A stretch of 64,000 bases of DNA, taken from positions 31,674,660 through 31,738,659 of the forward strand of contig NW_022145607.1 of assembly GCF_000002235.5 (NCBI RefSeq), in the 5' to 3' direction. Source of the stretch: Strongylocentrotus purpuratus (lineage: Eukaryota > Echinodermata > Echinoidea > Camarodonta > Strongylocentrotidae). Position numbers and translations under genes: made by a program. This document shows, one piece after another, positions 34,340 through 46,316 of this stretch (position 1 is the first letter of the stretch; every line of letters begins with the position of its first letter). The notes under the pieces are model-generated. The model was not told where the DNA came from. It ran no database searches and saw only the letters and a list, made by a program, of their open reading frames with translations.

Positions 34340-34521
34340 CTGGTACGGTAATATAAGCCTCGATGATGCCCTGTAGATCAGGATCACCCGCTGTCACCCG
34401 ATAGATGCACTTTGGCGACTCCTGCTCGCAGATCACTGATATCCTCACCACCTCATCGACCAGCTTCTCCCAGTGCTGCTCGTCGCCCTCCACGCACAGG
34501 GTGTATACTTGCGCCAGTAAT
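34340..34521 (-). CDS. Candidate host-gene exon, unidentified protein
   Basis: A 182-bp minus-strand exon between a textbook acceptor (TTTTCTTTAG) and donor (CCAG|GTAGGAA). Only one frame is open: LLAQVYTLCVEGDEQHWEKL, then VDEVVRISVICEQESPKCIY, then RVTAGDPDLQGIIEAYITVP. It enters with one base completing a codon and leaves after one base. GC content and codon use (CTG, GTG, GAG, ATC) stand out from the AT-rich surroundings, as expected for selected coding sequence. The peptide is acidic and globular-looking, with a central ICEQESPKCIY. I do not recognise the family. Neighbouring exons were not identified with confidence: the phase does not fit either the 14.1 kb exon or the putative first exon at 40.4 kb directly. 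Confidence 0.65.
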
Positions 34522-34699
34522 CTAAAGAAAAGGATGAGAAAAAATATATAAAGTTACAACTAAATTGTTCACACCCCTCGTAAATATGATGTTCTTTGTG
34601 TTGTTCGTAACTCAAGAATATTTATGAATTGTGAGGTAGAATCAAATTATCAAATAAGAACCAACTCAAACTTGCTGAAAAAAATTAATGCAGTTAAAG

Positions 34700-35432
34700 G
34701 TATATACTACACACAAATGTGGGTATTACATTCATATGCAGCATCAACATTTTGCCCAAAGTATACTCCACTTGATACAAAGTTTTTAATATCAAATGAA
34801 TTGGGCAAAATCATAGTTTATAACCAAGTTATTTCAATGAAGAGCTTTTATTTAACCCATTTACCAACATAAAACAATTAATGCTACTGAACAACACTCA
34901 CCAACACCATTCAGAGTATGTAATCCACTTGATACACAGTTTTTATATTAAACGAATTGGGTACAATCATAGTACATGTATATAAAAACTATAAATATAC
35001 TACCGGTACTTCTACATGTTTTGTTTTAAAAAAGTATAACCAGATTATTTCAATGAGGAGCTTCTCTTCAACAAGTTTACCTACATAAAACAATGCTTTG
35101 GAACACTCACCAATACCAATCAAACAGAGTACTCCACTTGCTACAAAGTTTTTAATTTCAAATTAATTGGGTAAAAATCACATTATATACTACTTCTACA
35201 ATAGTTTACTTTAAAAAGTATAACTAGGTTATTTTAATGAAAAGTTTCTCTTCATGAAGTTTACCCACATCAAACAATGCTTCTTAACAACACTCACCAA
35301 TACCAATCAAACAGAGTACTCCACTCGATGCAAAGTTTTTATATCAAATGAAGTGGGTTAAATCACAGTATATAGTAATTCTACAATTATTCATTAAAAA
35401 GTATAACCAGGTTATTTCAATGAAGAACAGGA
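34700..35432. repeat. Tandem array of ~4 units, ~190-215 bp
   Basis: Units share AGTACTCCACTTGATACAAAG, TTTTTA.ATCAAATGAATTGG, GTATAACCAGGTTATTTCAA, TGAAGAGCTT, TTACC.ACATAAAACAATGCT and AACACTCACCAATACCA. Copies begin near 34740, 34915, 35125 and 35310; the last is incomplete. Confidence 0.85.
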
Positions 35433-35686
35433 AATATTTGTCACTGACTGAGCCCCACGCAGCTTCCCTTAACTCTAGTTCCGCTCTTCCAAATAAACAA
35501 CAAAGTCATTTTCTTATTTTGTCTAGTTTATAGAAAGAACTAGTGTTGACTACACTAAGGTCAATCAGTAAGAGCATTGAGAGCTGGATTAATATTAAGG
35601 GTCAATGCTGTTGGGTTAATTTGTCTTGAATTCCTACTTGAGGGAAATTAATTAATTAGTTCCATTATCGGAATGGCTGTCTTTAG

Positions 35687-35784
35687 ATAGTATACATCAT
35701 CGGCTTCCCTCAAGGAGGCAGTGTAAGAGCTTTGTATTGCCATTGGCAGTATGGCCTTCTTGCAGGGAGCCGACAGTATACTTT
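35687..35784. ncRNA. Long imperfect hairpin, miRNA-precursor-like or foldback repeat
   Basis: AGTATAC, then TCGGCTTCCCTCAAGGAGGC pairs with GCCTTCTTGCAGGGAGCCGA, then GTATACT. By hand: 7 + 6 + 4 + 9 base pairs with small bulges, and an apical region of ~35 nt containing a second mini-stem (TATTGCC/GGCAGTA). The size and stem would suit a pre-miRNA, but no known mature sequence is recognised. A small transposon is equally possible. Confidence 0.35.
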
Positions 35785-36169
35785 ACAAACACTGAGAGCT
35801 TTATAAAGATATTAATTCTTTCACTATGTAGCCTTTCCAAATTGTAATGCTGTGAGGTCCTGATGACTTAGGAAATTGTGTTTTAAAAAAATTCAATGAA
35901 TTGGTATTGGTCTTTTTTCTTTTTTAATGGAATGAGATATGTAGGGATTCTGTAATAAAAATAATTCTTTTTTGTTGGTATTATTATTATGATGATGATA
36001 TCTAGCCAGATTACCACTCCTGTCCTTTCTTATGTTCACACATGTGGTTAGGCCTAAAGAGGGATGATACATGATGACTGGTCAGACATATCAACATTAA
36101 AAGGGAGGAAAAAAGGGCCTGTCTAGGAACTCCACTTGGCTCATAACGTGTGGTTTATATCTCACCTAG

Positions 36170-36463
36170 CAGGTGCAGAGACTCTTCCATGCAATCCTAT
36201 ATTTTTTCTGATTTTATAAACCAAGGCAGTTGGTTTTATACATGAAGCAGGTGCCTTCAAGCATATATTAACCCCTTAGTTCCTGGCCCACATTACAATG
36301 TGTCCTAGACTAAATACAGGATTTACAACAAGGAACTCCTTGCCATGAGCAAAGGGTTAATCTCTCTGGTTAAACTCATCCATACAATCCTCTAAATATA
36401 TTTCACTGATTCTACAAGCCAGACAACTACCTAAAACAGGTGACTTTAAGCATGCATGTATTA

Positions 36464-36496
<33 letters not shown>

Positions 36497-36600
36497 ATCC
36501 TTGCCAACATTCAGGAAAGTCCTAAACTGAATACAGGACTGAATAAAGGATGACAACAACAAGTTTGTTGCAATACCGTAAGTAAAGGGTTAAAGATCCA
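36170..36600. repeat. Tandem pair containing two TTAACCC mini-elements
   Basis: Two ~210-230-bp units share CAATCCTCTAAATATATT-like, TCTGATT.TA.AA.CCA.GCAG, GCAGGTG.CTT.AAGCAT and TTAACCCC. In each, TTAA + C-run on the left and AAAGGGTTAA on the right bound 85 bp (36272-36356) or 125 bp (36465-36589). The second carries a ~30-base poly-C. Both resemble very small piggyBac-type MITEs. Confidence 0.6.
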
Positions 36601-38136
36601 GGGATCTAACAAATTGTAATCTATGTGACTGAATCGTGTCTCTATTACATTCGGTGGTTTTAGCCCATAACAGGTGCAAAGGATTGCTGATTAATCCATA
36701 AGATACCAACCTTACCACACATATGTGGGACTGTGTGTACCACAGGGCAAGTTTGTGTGGATGTGGGAGTGTGTGGGTTAAGGTAGCACTTCAAAGCTAT
36801 TCAGTGCAAATGTGCAGTGAGATAGTGATTCGTTGGGATTACACTCCAGACGGATTTAATTGATGACGGCTCATCCCTCTCTGTCATGGTAATAAACTCA
36901 TAGAAAATGAATTATTCCATGTTTATAACCTAGCGTTACACTGTGACTTATGTTCACACACATTCTCAAGTTGTGTTCACACATCTTCAATTAATCCCTA
37001 AAATATTTTCAACCAAGAATAAGATTGCTTTCAATTTTACAATTCAATTTTATTTATGCTGACAAATCACAAAGAAGGTATCTGGAATTCCCTCAGGAAA
37101 ACCATGGTTTAAAAAGGTATTCATTCAATGTTTCTCAATCATATATGCCTACATATAAGCCAAAACAGTGTTCAGATTTGGCATGGTACACCTCCTAAAA
37201 AGGGAAAGTACCCCAGGCAAACTATACTTGTGCCATAATTACAAAAGGCAATATTTTAGGGGGTAATCTGCACAGAACAATGCTCCTATGCATACTCACT
37301 TACCTGTATTATCTAATGAAGAAATGTAAAACACATCACATTTGTCTCATTCGATTTTGATGTTTTTTATGTTTTTTGTTGCTGTCTGAATGGTCCCTTG
37401 AGGATCATTAACCAATCTACCATAACCCTCAAATTCTCCTCTAAAAGTAAAGTCTTTATCAAATTCTTCATCTTTTTGTTTAAAATGATTGAAGTGCAAT
37501 CATTTGCAAATAAGCAAACAAGCTCAAATACTCAAACCATGTTATTCTACTTCCACATCTACTATAGACAAACACATCTCAACCATTCATTTCATTTTGT
37601 ATTTGATAAAAATGTAATCAGGCATGTAATATTCTAGGTTCTAAATCCAGGCCACGCACAGTATGGCAATATTCTGACACCATGTAGAAGTCCTGCACAT
37701 CTTCTGGATAAAAACAGATTACATCAGGCTGCTTTCATACTTGAAATCCAACAGTTACAGTTCTTCAACACATCCATTTTGTTCTGTTTTTAAAGGGATA
37801 ATGCTGAACTCTTAAACTCTCTAACACATCAATGATTAGGCACTTTAACTCAATTTTGGCACAAGTTAGTAGTTACTTCCTTTTGAATTGGCACAATTTG
37901 CTCCTAAATGTGTGCACCTCAACATTAGCTGCGTTTACACTGCAAGCGAAAATCATTGATTCTCTTCACATTCCAGAGTTTTGACAGATATTGGTTGGCA
38001 AATACTGATAAACAAGAAGAAAAACACAAATAAAACCCAGCCTCTGGATTTTGTTTCTTCTTTTTAACGCCGGCCAAAACTCCACCAGTATTTGCAGTGA
38101 AAATGCTCAGACTCAAAACACTGGTTAACTATTCTG

Positions 38137-38447
38137 GGGGGTGTTTCACAAAGATCCTAAGTTGAACTTATCTCTAAGTTGGACTCACAAATTATGGAAA
38201 GCTATTAGCACCTTTGAAAATATTTTGTAAAAGTTTTTTTAAGAGGCATACAATGTTGATTCAAATCATTCATAATTTTCTATTATCAAGGAGATTTCAT
38301 GTTCTTGATGTAGAATTGATAAAAAGTCCAGAATACTTGAATTTTTGCTTTTGAATATATTTTTTTAAAGGCTACCAATGGCTCTCCATCATATTTAAGT
38401 CCCAACTTAGAGTTAAGTTCAACTAAAGATCGATGTGAAACACCCCC
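38137..38447. mobile_element. MITE with GGGGGTGTTTCACA ends, ~311 bp
   Basis: Left GGGGGTGTTTCACAAAGATC, CTAAGTTGAACTTA, CTCTAAGTTGGACT; right end inverse: CCCAACTTAGAGTTAAGTTC, AACTAAAGATCGATGTGAAA, CACCCCC. ~48-base TIRs with a few mismatches; the interior is AT-rich. This end type is common in animal genomes. Confidence 0.85.
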
Positions 38448-39534
38448 AGGTGTTTCGTCACGTGACTCTCCTCGCTTCCATGCTAAGGCATGCAGAGCGG
38501 CAACGTTTCAGAAACAATGGTTTTGCTAATCGTTTTTTTCTGCAGTGTAAATGAACCAATTTATCACATCAATTTAGATATTAAGTGAACTTGAGATTCT
38601 TGGCACAGCATACTTGTTCATGCTAACAGTTTTAAAACATTCATGTAGACACCTCCAGTCCCCAAATCTAATAACAACTCAGAAAATGGCACGCTCATGG
38701 CGCGAACAGTTTGGAAACAATGGTAGATTTGACTGGCTATGGGAGAAAAATACCATAATCATAGAAAATCCTATATACACAAACAAAGGATTATATGATA
38801 TTGGCCATGGCACGCACTCAGGATCGGCATTGGCATTGGCAGACTGCCATTGCTAGAGTCTAAGGTTGAGCGAGCGGCCAGCCAGAAGCTAAAAATAGAT
38901 GTTTGGCCAGATGTCCATTTTTCTCTTGGGATATAGGTAAGAAATGTCCTTTACGAATCTACCCCCTCTTCTTTTGCTCTTTTTATCAATCAAGAATCAA
39001 AATATGTTATTGAATAGAGTGTCATGGTCATCAAAATAAGAGTAGTTTATGAATCAGAAATTTTAAAGATATTTGTTAAACTATATTTTCATAAACAAGC
39101 AAGAACACAAACAAACTAATTCTAGTTAGTTTGTCTCGCAGTGTGGTCAATAAGGGATCTAAAAGAATATCACTAGCGATATTATTTTCGATACTACATC
39201 CGCAATGAGTAATATATTTAGCAAAACTAATTCTAATCTACTGTTTTAACAGATTTCTTTTTGTATCACCTTTGTATATTTTTTCTATAACTTCTATAAT
39301 GATCTGCTCTCCAAATCAATAAAGCAAAATAGAAACCAGTATCTGGTAAATACTGACATTTTAAAAACATCATACTGGTGCCATAGCATTTCATCAATGA
39401 AAAAGTAATAAAACACCAACCCTTATTGACAAATATCCTTAACAAATTTTAGTAGACATACACTCTTTGTATATATCATTGGAAAATGAACAACAAAATG
39501 AAATGAAAGAACCCACATACAGATCCTGGATGAA

Positions 39535-39860
39535 GAAAAGAGTAAATGTGTAGGACATGTTTGATGCAAATTTCACCAAATCTACCCTCAAGCATGAATG
39601 AATAGGAAGAAGAAGCAAAATATAAGGCTCCACATGATAATCCCCCCCCCCCCAAAAAAAAAGTCAAACACATAGGACATTAACTCATCATCACTAACTC
39701 ATGATGCAGACTGAAACTTTAGTAAATCCACCCTCTAGCATGAATTAATAAATGGGAAAAAGAAGCAACATGTAAGGCTTCACAAAATCCCCCCCCCCCC
39801 CTCCAATAAAAAGAGAAACGTGTAGGACATGTTTGATGAACTCATGATGGCGAATGTAAA
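39535..39860. repeat. Tandem duplication with C-run/A-run junctions
   Basis: Units share GTGTAGGACATGTTTGATG, AAATC.ACCCTC.AGCATGAAT, AAGAAGCAA.AT.TAAGGCT and CCACA..AT.., followed by a C run (39643-39653, 39788-39800) and an A-rich stretch. Confidence 0.8.
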
Positions 39861-40398
39861 TATGGATGCATTCACCTTGCCTCAGGTAAATCTCTCTCCG
39901 CACAAATTAACAAATCCACTCCACATTTATCCTCTTTCTCTTTCGTGATGATGGACGAATGTCCTCCCCTCGATACGATGGAAGACAACCGATCAAGATT
40001 AAAGAGAAGATTGTATTTTTTATGGAGGTATGGGCTTTCTCATTTCTTTTAATAAAATGTATAAGAATATCACATGAGCAATGTTCCATGAGAATGATTG
40101 CTAATTGAAGTGGCCTCATATTTCAAATACGACTAAAAATGTTTCAAACCTTAATAAACAAATGGTCTTGTTATCACAGGGTAGACACATCAGTGTCAAT
40201 ACAGCTATTTATGTGGGCTCTGCACTTATAACCAATCATCTCTTTAAGTTGTTATCACTTTGTTCTATTTCTTATTTTGATGGATCCTAAAGTGCATAAC
40301 ACAATTGTTCCAAATTCATAGTCAACCATTCACCATAGCTCCAAGCCTGTTATATCAAAAAAGAAGTATTCAACCTTTTCTTTAAACAAATCTCTTAC

Positions 40399-40600
40399 CT
40401 CCCTGGCCATTACTGACAAAAATCTCGGCCTGATGATCAGATCTGATCGACAACTATTTCATTCTTGGTGGAGCTTCCTGAGTGGACGATGCAGCTTAGC
40501 ATCTGAGTCATGCCACTGCTTTCTTCTTGGTCTGTTCCAACTCGCAAATTGAAACGATTGATCTCACGAGACTACAGATAACTAAATGTCTAGCGCATGC
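40399..40600 (-). other. Possible first exon and promoter
   Basis: Minus strand: a strong donor (GGGAG|GTAAGAGA, exon end 40399) is 12 bases after an ATG in fair context (GTAATGG). The ~200 bp upstream are GC-moderate and non-repetitive. TATA-like TATATATG and TATTTATA elements lie at about 40613-40636 and an inverted CCAAT near 40646. The plus strand also reads TATAAATA here. It would make MARE plus a phase-0 junction. No protein support, so this is only suggestive. Confidence 0.25.
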
Positions 40601-40648
40601 CACGACAGGAGGCATATATACGACACGATATAAATAGGATTAGTCCAA

Positions 40649-40995
40649 TAGAAACCAATTTACGTTTTAAATCGTCATATTGATACCTACTCGAAGGATA
40701 CTCTGAAGAAAAAAAACTTTCTTATCATCATAATCAATTTTGAATGCCCTACTGTTTAGACTAACATTTATTTTGTTAACAATAGACCCACTTAATTACA
40801 CAGCCATTTTGAAAAATCATTGGTGTTTGGACTGCCATTTACACTACTCCAAGGAACCCATAAGAAACCAATTTACGTTTTAAATCGTCACATTAATACC
40901 TGTCTGAAGGATACTCTGAAGAAAATGTAACACTTTCTTATCATAATTAATTTTGAATGCCCTTGAGTACTGCTTGAGATCAACATTAATTCTGA
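40649..40995. repeat. Two-copy duplication, ~213-bp spacing
   Basis: GAAACCAATTTACGTTTTAA, ATCGTCA.ATT.ATACCT, GAAGGATACTCTGAAGAAAA and CTTTCTTATCAT are followed by AATTTTGAATGCCCT at 40649-40750 and 40862-40962. Confidence 0.9.
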
Positions 40996-41415
40996 TGACA
41001 ATGCACTCTGCAGTCTAATTAGGGCCAGGTTTGCACTGTCACATACATTACTGGCTCCTAATGATTTGTTATTCAATGTATGAGGAAAATTGCCTAGCTG
41101 CATAATATGTGCAACATTCATAAGCAAATTTATTGATATAAGAGACTCACGAAAATAAGCAAAGATTTCAAAAGGTAAGAGTACACGCTCTCATCAAAGT
41201 CCTGTATATTATCAACCATCACTATCTACCCACTATAAGAGTCTTCAACTAGGTATGTCCGTCTACAACAGGAAAACTTAAAATTAGAACCTAGGACAAG
41301 CCCTCTATTGAGCAGATTGAGCTAGTGTACTGCAAATCAGAGATAAATGTATTAACCTATATACTATCTTCTTTGCATTTCAAATGAGTTGTGACTTTTA
41401 ACTTTCTCTGGTTCA

Positions 41416-42035
41416 GCAATCAGTGGGTTTACCTATTTTTGATCCGCTATTAACAAGGTTTCAAAACAGACTAAAAGTCTAATGGAGCTTTAATCAGGCC
41501 AACAATACTTTACTTCCTGTTTTTCTCTTGGAGTATTTCCTGAGGGGAAAGACTGCCATGACACTATTTGAAAAAATCATTGGTTTTTAGATTCAAGAGC
41601 TAAACTTTAAGTATCTGCTCAATTTTCTATAATTCCAGTGCTTAAAGCTAAGAGGCAGGAAGTTTTTTTGTCAAGAGTTTACAAAATAACTATGGCTCTG
41701 AAGTACTGTCTAATTTTGTTTAAATAACTAACATCCAGCAATCAGAGGGTTTACATATTTATGGCCTGCTAGTGAAGAGGTAGAAGAGACTAAAAGTCTA
41801 ATAGAGCTTTGTTCAGATTAACATTGCTTTACTTTTTTTCTCTCTCTAGGAGTATTTCTTGATGTGAACGACTGACATGACATACTTTACAGATTCAAGA
41901 GCTAAACTCTAAGAAACAGCTCAATTTTCTCTAATTCAAAGTGCTTAAAGCTAATTAGAGGCAGGAAGGTTTTTGTCAAGAGTTTAAAGAGGAACTTTAA
42001 TTGGCTCTGAAGTACTGTCTTATTTTTAAACATAA
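41416..42035. repeat. Two-copy tandem duplication, ~320-bp unit
   Basis: Shared order: CAGCAATCAG.GGGTTTAC, GACTAAAAGTCTAAT.GAGCT, GGAGTATTTC, AGATTCAAGAGCTAAACT, GCTCAATTTTCT, GTGCTTAAAGCTAA, AGGCAGGAAG, GTCAAGAGTTTA, GGCTCTGAAGTACTGTCT. Confidence 0.9.
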
Positions 42036-42499
42036 CTATAACCATGCAACTTCTCATAATACATGGAATATGACATATCCAGATCATATTTGACCCAAAA
42101 GGTTTGGTAAACAATATCCAAGTACTTTAAGGCAAACCTTTTTAGTATCACAAGTTTTTAAAGGTTAAATCATGGTCTTCATTAATAAATCTTTTCTTGT
42201 TTTAGATAAACGCAATGCCATGTTAGGGAAGAGTATGTAAACAATATTCATATTGTGATTTCCTGAGCCTCTTCCCAAAAATGCATGTAATAAAAATTTA
42301 AATAAAAACATGTCAGATCCTAATATCTAATCCTGACTGGTTGAAAAACAAGTTGCAGATTTCATTTTGATTTTTGTCTTTTATCCACTGTTTGAGTCAC
42401 ATGAAAACACAAATCTCTATACAAGTGGCCTTTATAGGGTTCTTTCATTTGACAAAGCCATGTGATCACTGTTTTGACTAACAGTCCGCAAATGTACGA

Positions 42500-42720
42500 C
42501 TTCCAAGATTCCCAGGGATGTCTCAATAGTCCCCCCTCCCTTCCGAGATCGGGGCACGCTCTCAGCACGCGGGTAATGTGTCCCCAAACCGACACAGCTT
42601 CATTAATTCCAGCGTGAAGTGACACGATTATTCAGGTGACGGCGAAAGAGACGATAAAAAGAGAGAGCGTTTCGGAGACGGGAACTGCATGCTGAGTCAT
42701 GAGTCAGCTAGGAGCCGCTT
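42500..42720. promoter_or_regulatory. GC-rich island with paired AP-1/MARE-like sites
   Basis: A locally GC-rich, non-repetitive 200 bp contains TGCTGAGTCATGAGTCAGC (42690-42708): two overlapping TGAGTCA AP-1 cores with MARE-type GC flanks on both outer sides. It could be an enhancer; there is no other evidence. Confidence 0.25.
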
Positions 42721-44733
42721 GGTTAGGGTTTCTAGCAGGGTGTGACCCTCCCCCCTTCCCCCCCCCCCCCCCAACGGTGTCACAGGGAGGGGGGGGGAGG
42801 ACAAATCAAAACTGTGATAGAAGCTCTTGGTTGAGAGCCAGAAGGCCCTAGCTTCTTGCTCTGAGCAGCCAGGATGCAGAGATGATTCTATTTTTTTTTA
42901 ATCTTAAACTATCGTCTTCTTGTAAGCAAAGTTATTATCAAACTTAACCTCTTCTGCAGAATAAAGTATTCTGGACACTAGCTCTTTTGGTGGGAAGCGC
43001 TTTATAAGCACCGTTTTTATGATCATTATTAATGATCTTTGGAGCTGAATTTGATCCCAAAAGGAAATAATGACACCATCTTTTCAGAACCAGAAGAGCA
43101 CTTTAATAGTTGTATCAGATACCATTAATTTAATGCCCCCTCTTGCTCTGAGACATGATGGTCACAAAATAGTTTAGACTATAACACTTATCATTTCTTG
43201 AAAACCACAAGGGTCTTACATGGAGCTCTAGGGTGTAAAAATTTGTGAACGCCCTTCTTGCGCTCGGCAAATGACATGCCCTCATGTATCCATGGCTCAA
43301 TTAAATGCCAGCAAGTCTGCACGTTTATTGCTCAACGCGCAGTTTTGCCAAATTTTCGATCTATATACACATCATTTTTGTTTATATGAAAACCTTAAAG
43401 CTTGAAAGGTAGCCTAAATGATAGTGATTCCTTGACAAATTGCTGTTTTTTGTTTAGTTTCCTCAATGCGTATAATGTCAATTTACAATTCCATGAATAC
43501 AATTCAAGGCAGTTTTCCATCGCCGTCACATTTTCTCCCAAACCTTGGGGAATGTATCATCTTACAGGAATTCCTCACTTGACGCTGATGCTGTGCCAAG
43601 TTTCGCTCACTAAAAATGCCACAGCCTTTACCTCACTCGGGGGAATTCCCCAACAGCCCCCTCAACAGTGAAAGGCAAGGGTTGCTCAAATTCAAGTATT
43701 ATTCACTGTTCTCTCATCAAGACCAGTTTACTTCTTTTATTTTTAAACAGAAAAAATAGAAGAGTAATTCCTTTTTAAATTGCGCATAACACTGAACATG
43801 TCTCTTTTGAAAGAGTTCCATCATCATCCTTGTGCAGTTTTGAGTTGAGCTCATATCAGCATTATCTTGTTTTCCTTCTATATTTGCAAAATGGGCAAAA
43901 GTTTGTTCCCCCGCCCCTCGACTGGTGCCAAGTGTGTAAACACTGTACACTGTGTGTGAATTGTGCACCATATTCACTTCCTACAAAGCACGCATTCATC
44001 ATTTACATTCATGCATACATTCAAGGCAATGGGAGATGTGATCTCAATGCTGCATCCCAGGTTCTCATACTTCTCCTTGGTATAAAGTGGCAAATGTTGA
44101 TAAATGACTTGCAAGGGAGTGCTACAGTGTACATTCAATTACAAAAGACAAGACAATGTACTGTAATAGGGGATCTAGAGACACATGAACTAGAGCAATC
44201 CACCAGTCAATTCATTCATGCCATAAAGTTTGCAAGATTCTGATTAAAAACTACAATGCCATATCTGCCATATAACACAACTAGGAAATCATATGCAACT
44301 ACAGTGTAACTGTGTAATTCATAATGGTGCATGAAATATAGAGGAAATATTGTGTGAAATATCCTGGAAACTACATATTACCAGTCAGTCTTATATACAT
44401 CTATCCTTCTTTTGAAAAATTAAAAGGGGCTCTCCAAAAACTGGCATTGTAGCCAAGAAAGAATTAATTGAAATGTTTTCTTTTAAGCTCACACAGCACT
44501 ACATGGGTTTAAACGTAATATTCTCAAGATACATATCACCTATCCAGAGGCGGCCATATTTGTATTCAGGATATTAGTGATTAATTTGTTATGCCTGGAA
44601 ATTTCCCTTCTGGCAAGGAGTCAAGACGAGATCGAGAGAGAGGAAAAGATGGGTATCGGCCAAACGTCCTCCTTCTCCTCCTCACTCGTGTATGCGGTCA
44701 TGTAGCTGAAAGCCGATGCCAGAAGCACAAACT

Positions 44734-45063
44734 GCCTGTTTTCATCAGACCAAATTGCAAAATAACCCGCTACTTTAACTAGCACAATCTCAAATTAGCC
44801 AGCTTAATATGCGCCTTAATTCATCAGCCCGCAGTTCATGAGTTGCAATTAGCGTGCTATTTGGTCAAGAAATTATCCCCAGAAATCTTGGTCTTGTTTA
44901 CAAAATAGCCCGCTATATGGGAAAGCGGGCTAGTTTGTTCCCGTCCGAGCTAGTTTGTGATAAGTGTATTGGTCTGGTGAAGACGCGATTTCGGGCTTCA
45001 TGAAAATATAATGAGTCTGAAAATAGCGAGTTATTTTGCAACTTCGGTCTGATGAAAACAGGC
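44734..45063. mobile_element. TIR element, ~330 bp, 38-base ends
   Basis: Left GCCTGTTTTCATCAGACCAA, TTGCAAAATAACCCGCTA; right end inverse (TAGCGAGTTATTTTGCAA, TTCGGTCTGATGAAAACAGG, C). The interior repeats GCCCGCTA/AGCGGGCTAGTT words in both orientations. AAACT occurs on both sides, but offset by two bases, so no target duplication is claimed. Confidence 0.8.
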
Positions 45064-45277
45064 CTAAACTGGCATATTGTTCCATGGCTTCCACCTATAT
45101 GATGTGGAGCTGGAAGTTTGAGTTGGAGGTCGGTATGGCTTTTATTGCGGGTTCAGGTTTGTTTTGGGGTCACTGGTGTATGTAGACACATCTAGACCTA
45201 CTGCAGTGCCTTTAGGGCCTGCTCAAACAGGATGAAATAAATTGCCTTAAAACCCACAGGGGCAAAATAAAATGATA

Positions 45278-45575
45278 TAATAATAATAACGATAGTAATA
45301 GGTCCATTTATTTAGCACAGCTACTATATGACTATATCTACTGCGCTAAATACAAACTATCATATTGTTTCCCAGGCTGCATGTAGCTGAGCCGTCAATA
45401 TAAGGCGCTATATTCATTCAAGGAATTTCTTCGTACCGGGAAACCATTTACTTCACCTGGGTGGAGGGTGGCAAATGTAGATTAATGTCTTGCCGAAGGA
45501 CATTAGAGCCATGATGGAACTCGAACCGCAAACCATGTGATCCACAGTCCGGTGTCGTATCAACGAGCTAGACAT
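45278..45575 (-). mobile_element. tRNA-derived SINE, family C, minus strand
   Basis: Reading the minus strand: box A-like TAGCTCGTTGATACG, box B GGTTCGAGTTCC, then the central domain CTAATGTCCTTCGGCAAGAC, ATTAATCTACATTTGCCACC, CCACCCAGGTG, and an (ATT)n tail at 45278-45295. The domain is shared with 29138-29260. Confidence 0.8.
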
Positions 45576-45829
45576 CTCTACTTTAAGTAGATATAAAGCA
45601 TAGGGCATTTCACTCTGTATAAAATGAGAGGGGTCAATGCCCTTCTGGCTCCAAGTAGAGGATGTACATGTAGCAATATGTTTCCTTAAACATACATTAA
45701 AATCCATCTAAATCATACTGCACCTAGGTTCAAGGACATTTCAGCACTTAAAAGCATGCAGCACACACAATATTTACACAATCAATATTGCCTTATGGAA
45801 TGGCATAAGGAATACAGCATTGACATTCA

Positions 45830-46316
45830 AATATAATCAAAATGCATTAGAATATAGCTACAGGGTACTTTTGAACACATACAAGTACAGTACATTGCAG
45901 GAGGGGTAAACACCTAAATATCACCTGCTGAGAGCAAAAAGGGCATTATACATATCTTTTAAGACACAAGTACACCTTCTGGCTCTCAGCAGACAATATC
46001 TTCAATTAACAACAACTTTTTGTTTTGAGAGCCAGAAAGTAGCTTGTACAGGTACAATATATGGGTAGACATTCGAATATAATCAAAATGCATTAGAACA
46101 GCTACAGGGTACTTGTGGACAAGTAACAGCATAGTACAGGAGGGAAAAACACAAAATACATATTGTCTGCTGACAGCCCAAAAGGGCGTTATACATATCT
46201 TTTAAGACACACATACACCTTTCTGGCTCTCAGTAGACAATATATCTTCAATTAACAACAACTATTTGTTTTTTAGAGCCAGAAAGGAGCTTGTACAGGT
46301 ACAGGTATATGAGTTA
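45830..46316. repeat. Two-copy tandem duplication, ~243-bp unit, with inverted motifs
   Basis: Units at 45830-46073 and 46074-46316 share AATATAATCAAAATGCATTA, GCTACAGGGTACTT, ATTATACATATCTTTTAAGA-like, TCTTCAATTAACAACAACT and AGCTTGTACAGGTACA. Each unit contains three copies of the GAGCCAGAAGG motif, two in one orientation and one in the other. Confidence 0.9.

Noticed and set aside
43830..44243. 137-codon ORF, the longest non-repetitive one outside the LINE
   Set aside because: No recognisable motif, no conserved-looking domain and no splice sites; composition like the surrounding noncoding DNA.
44729..45070. AAACT target duplication around the 44.7 kb TIR element
   Set aside because: The two copies are offset by two bases relative to the element ends.
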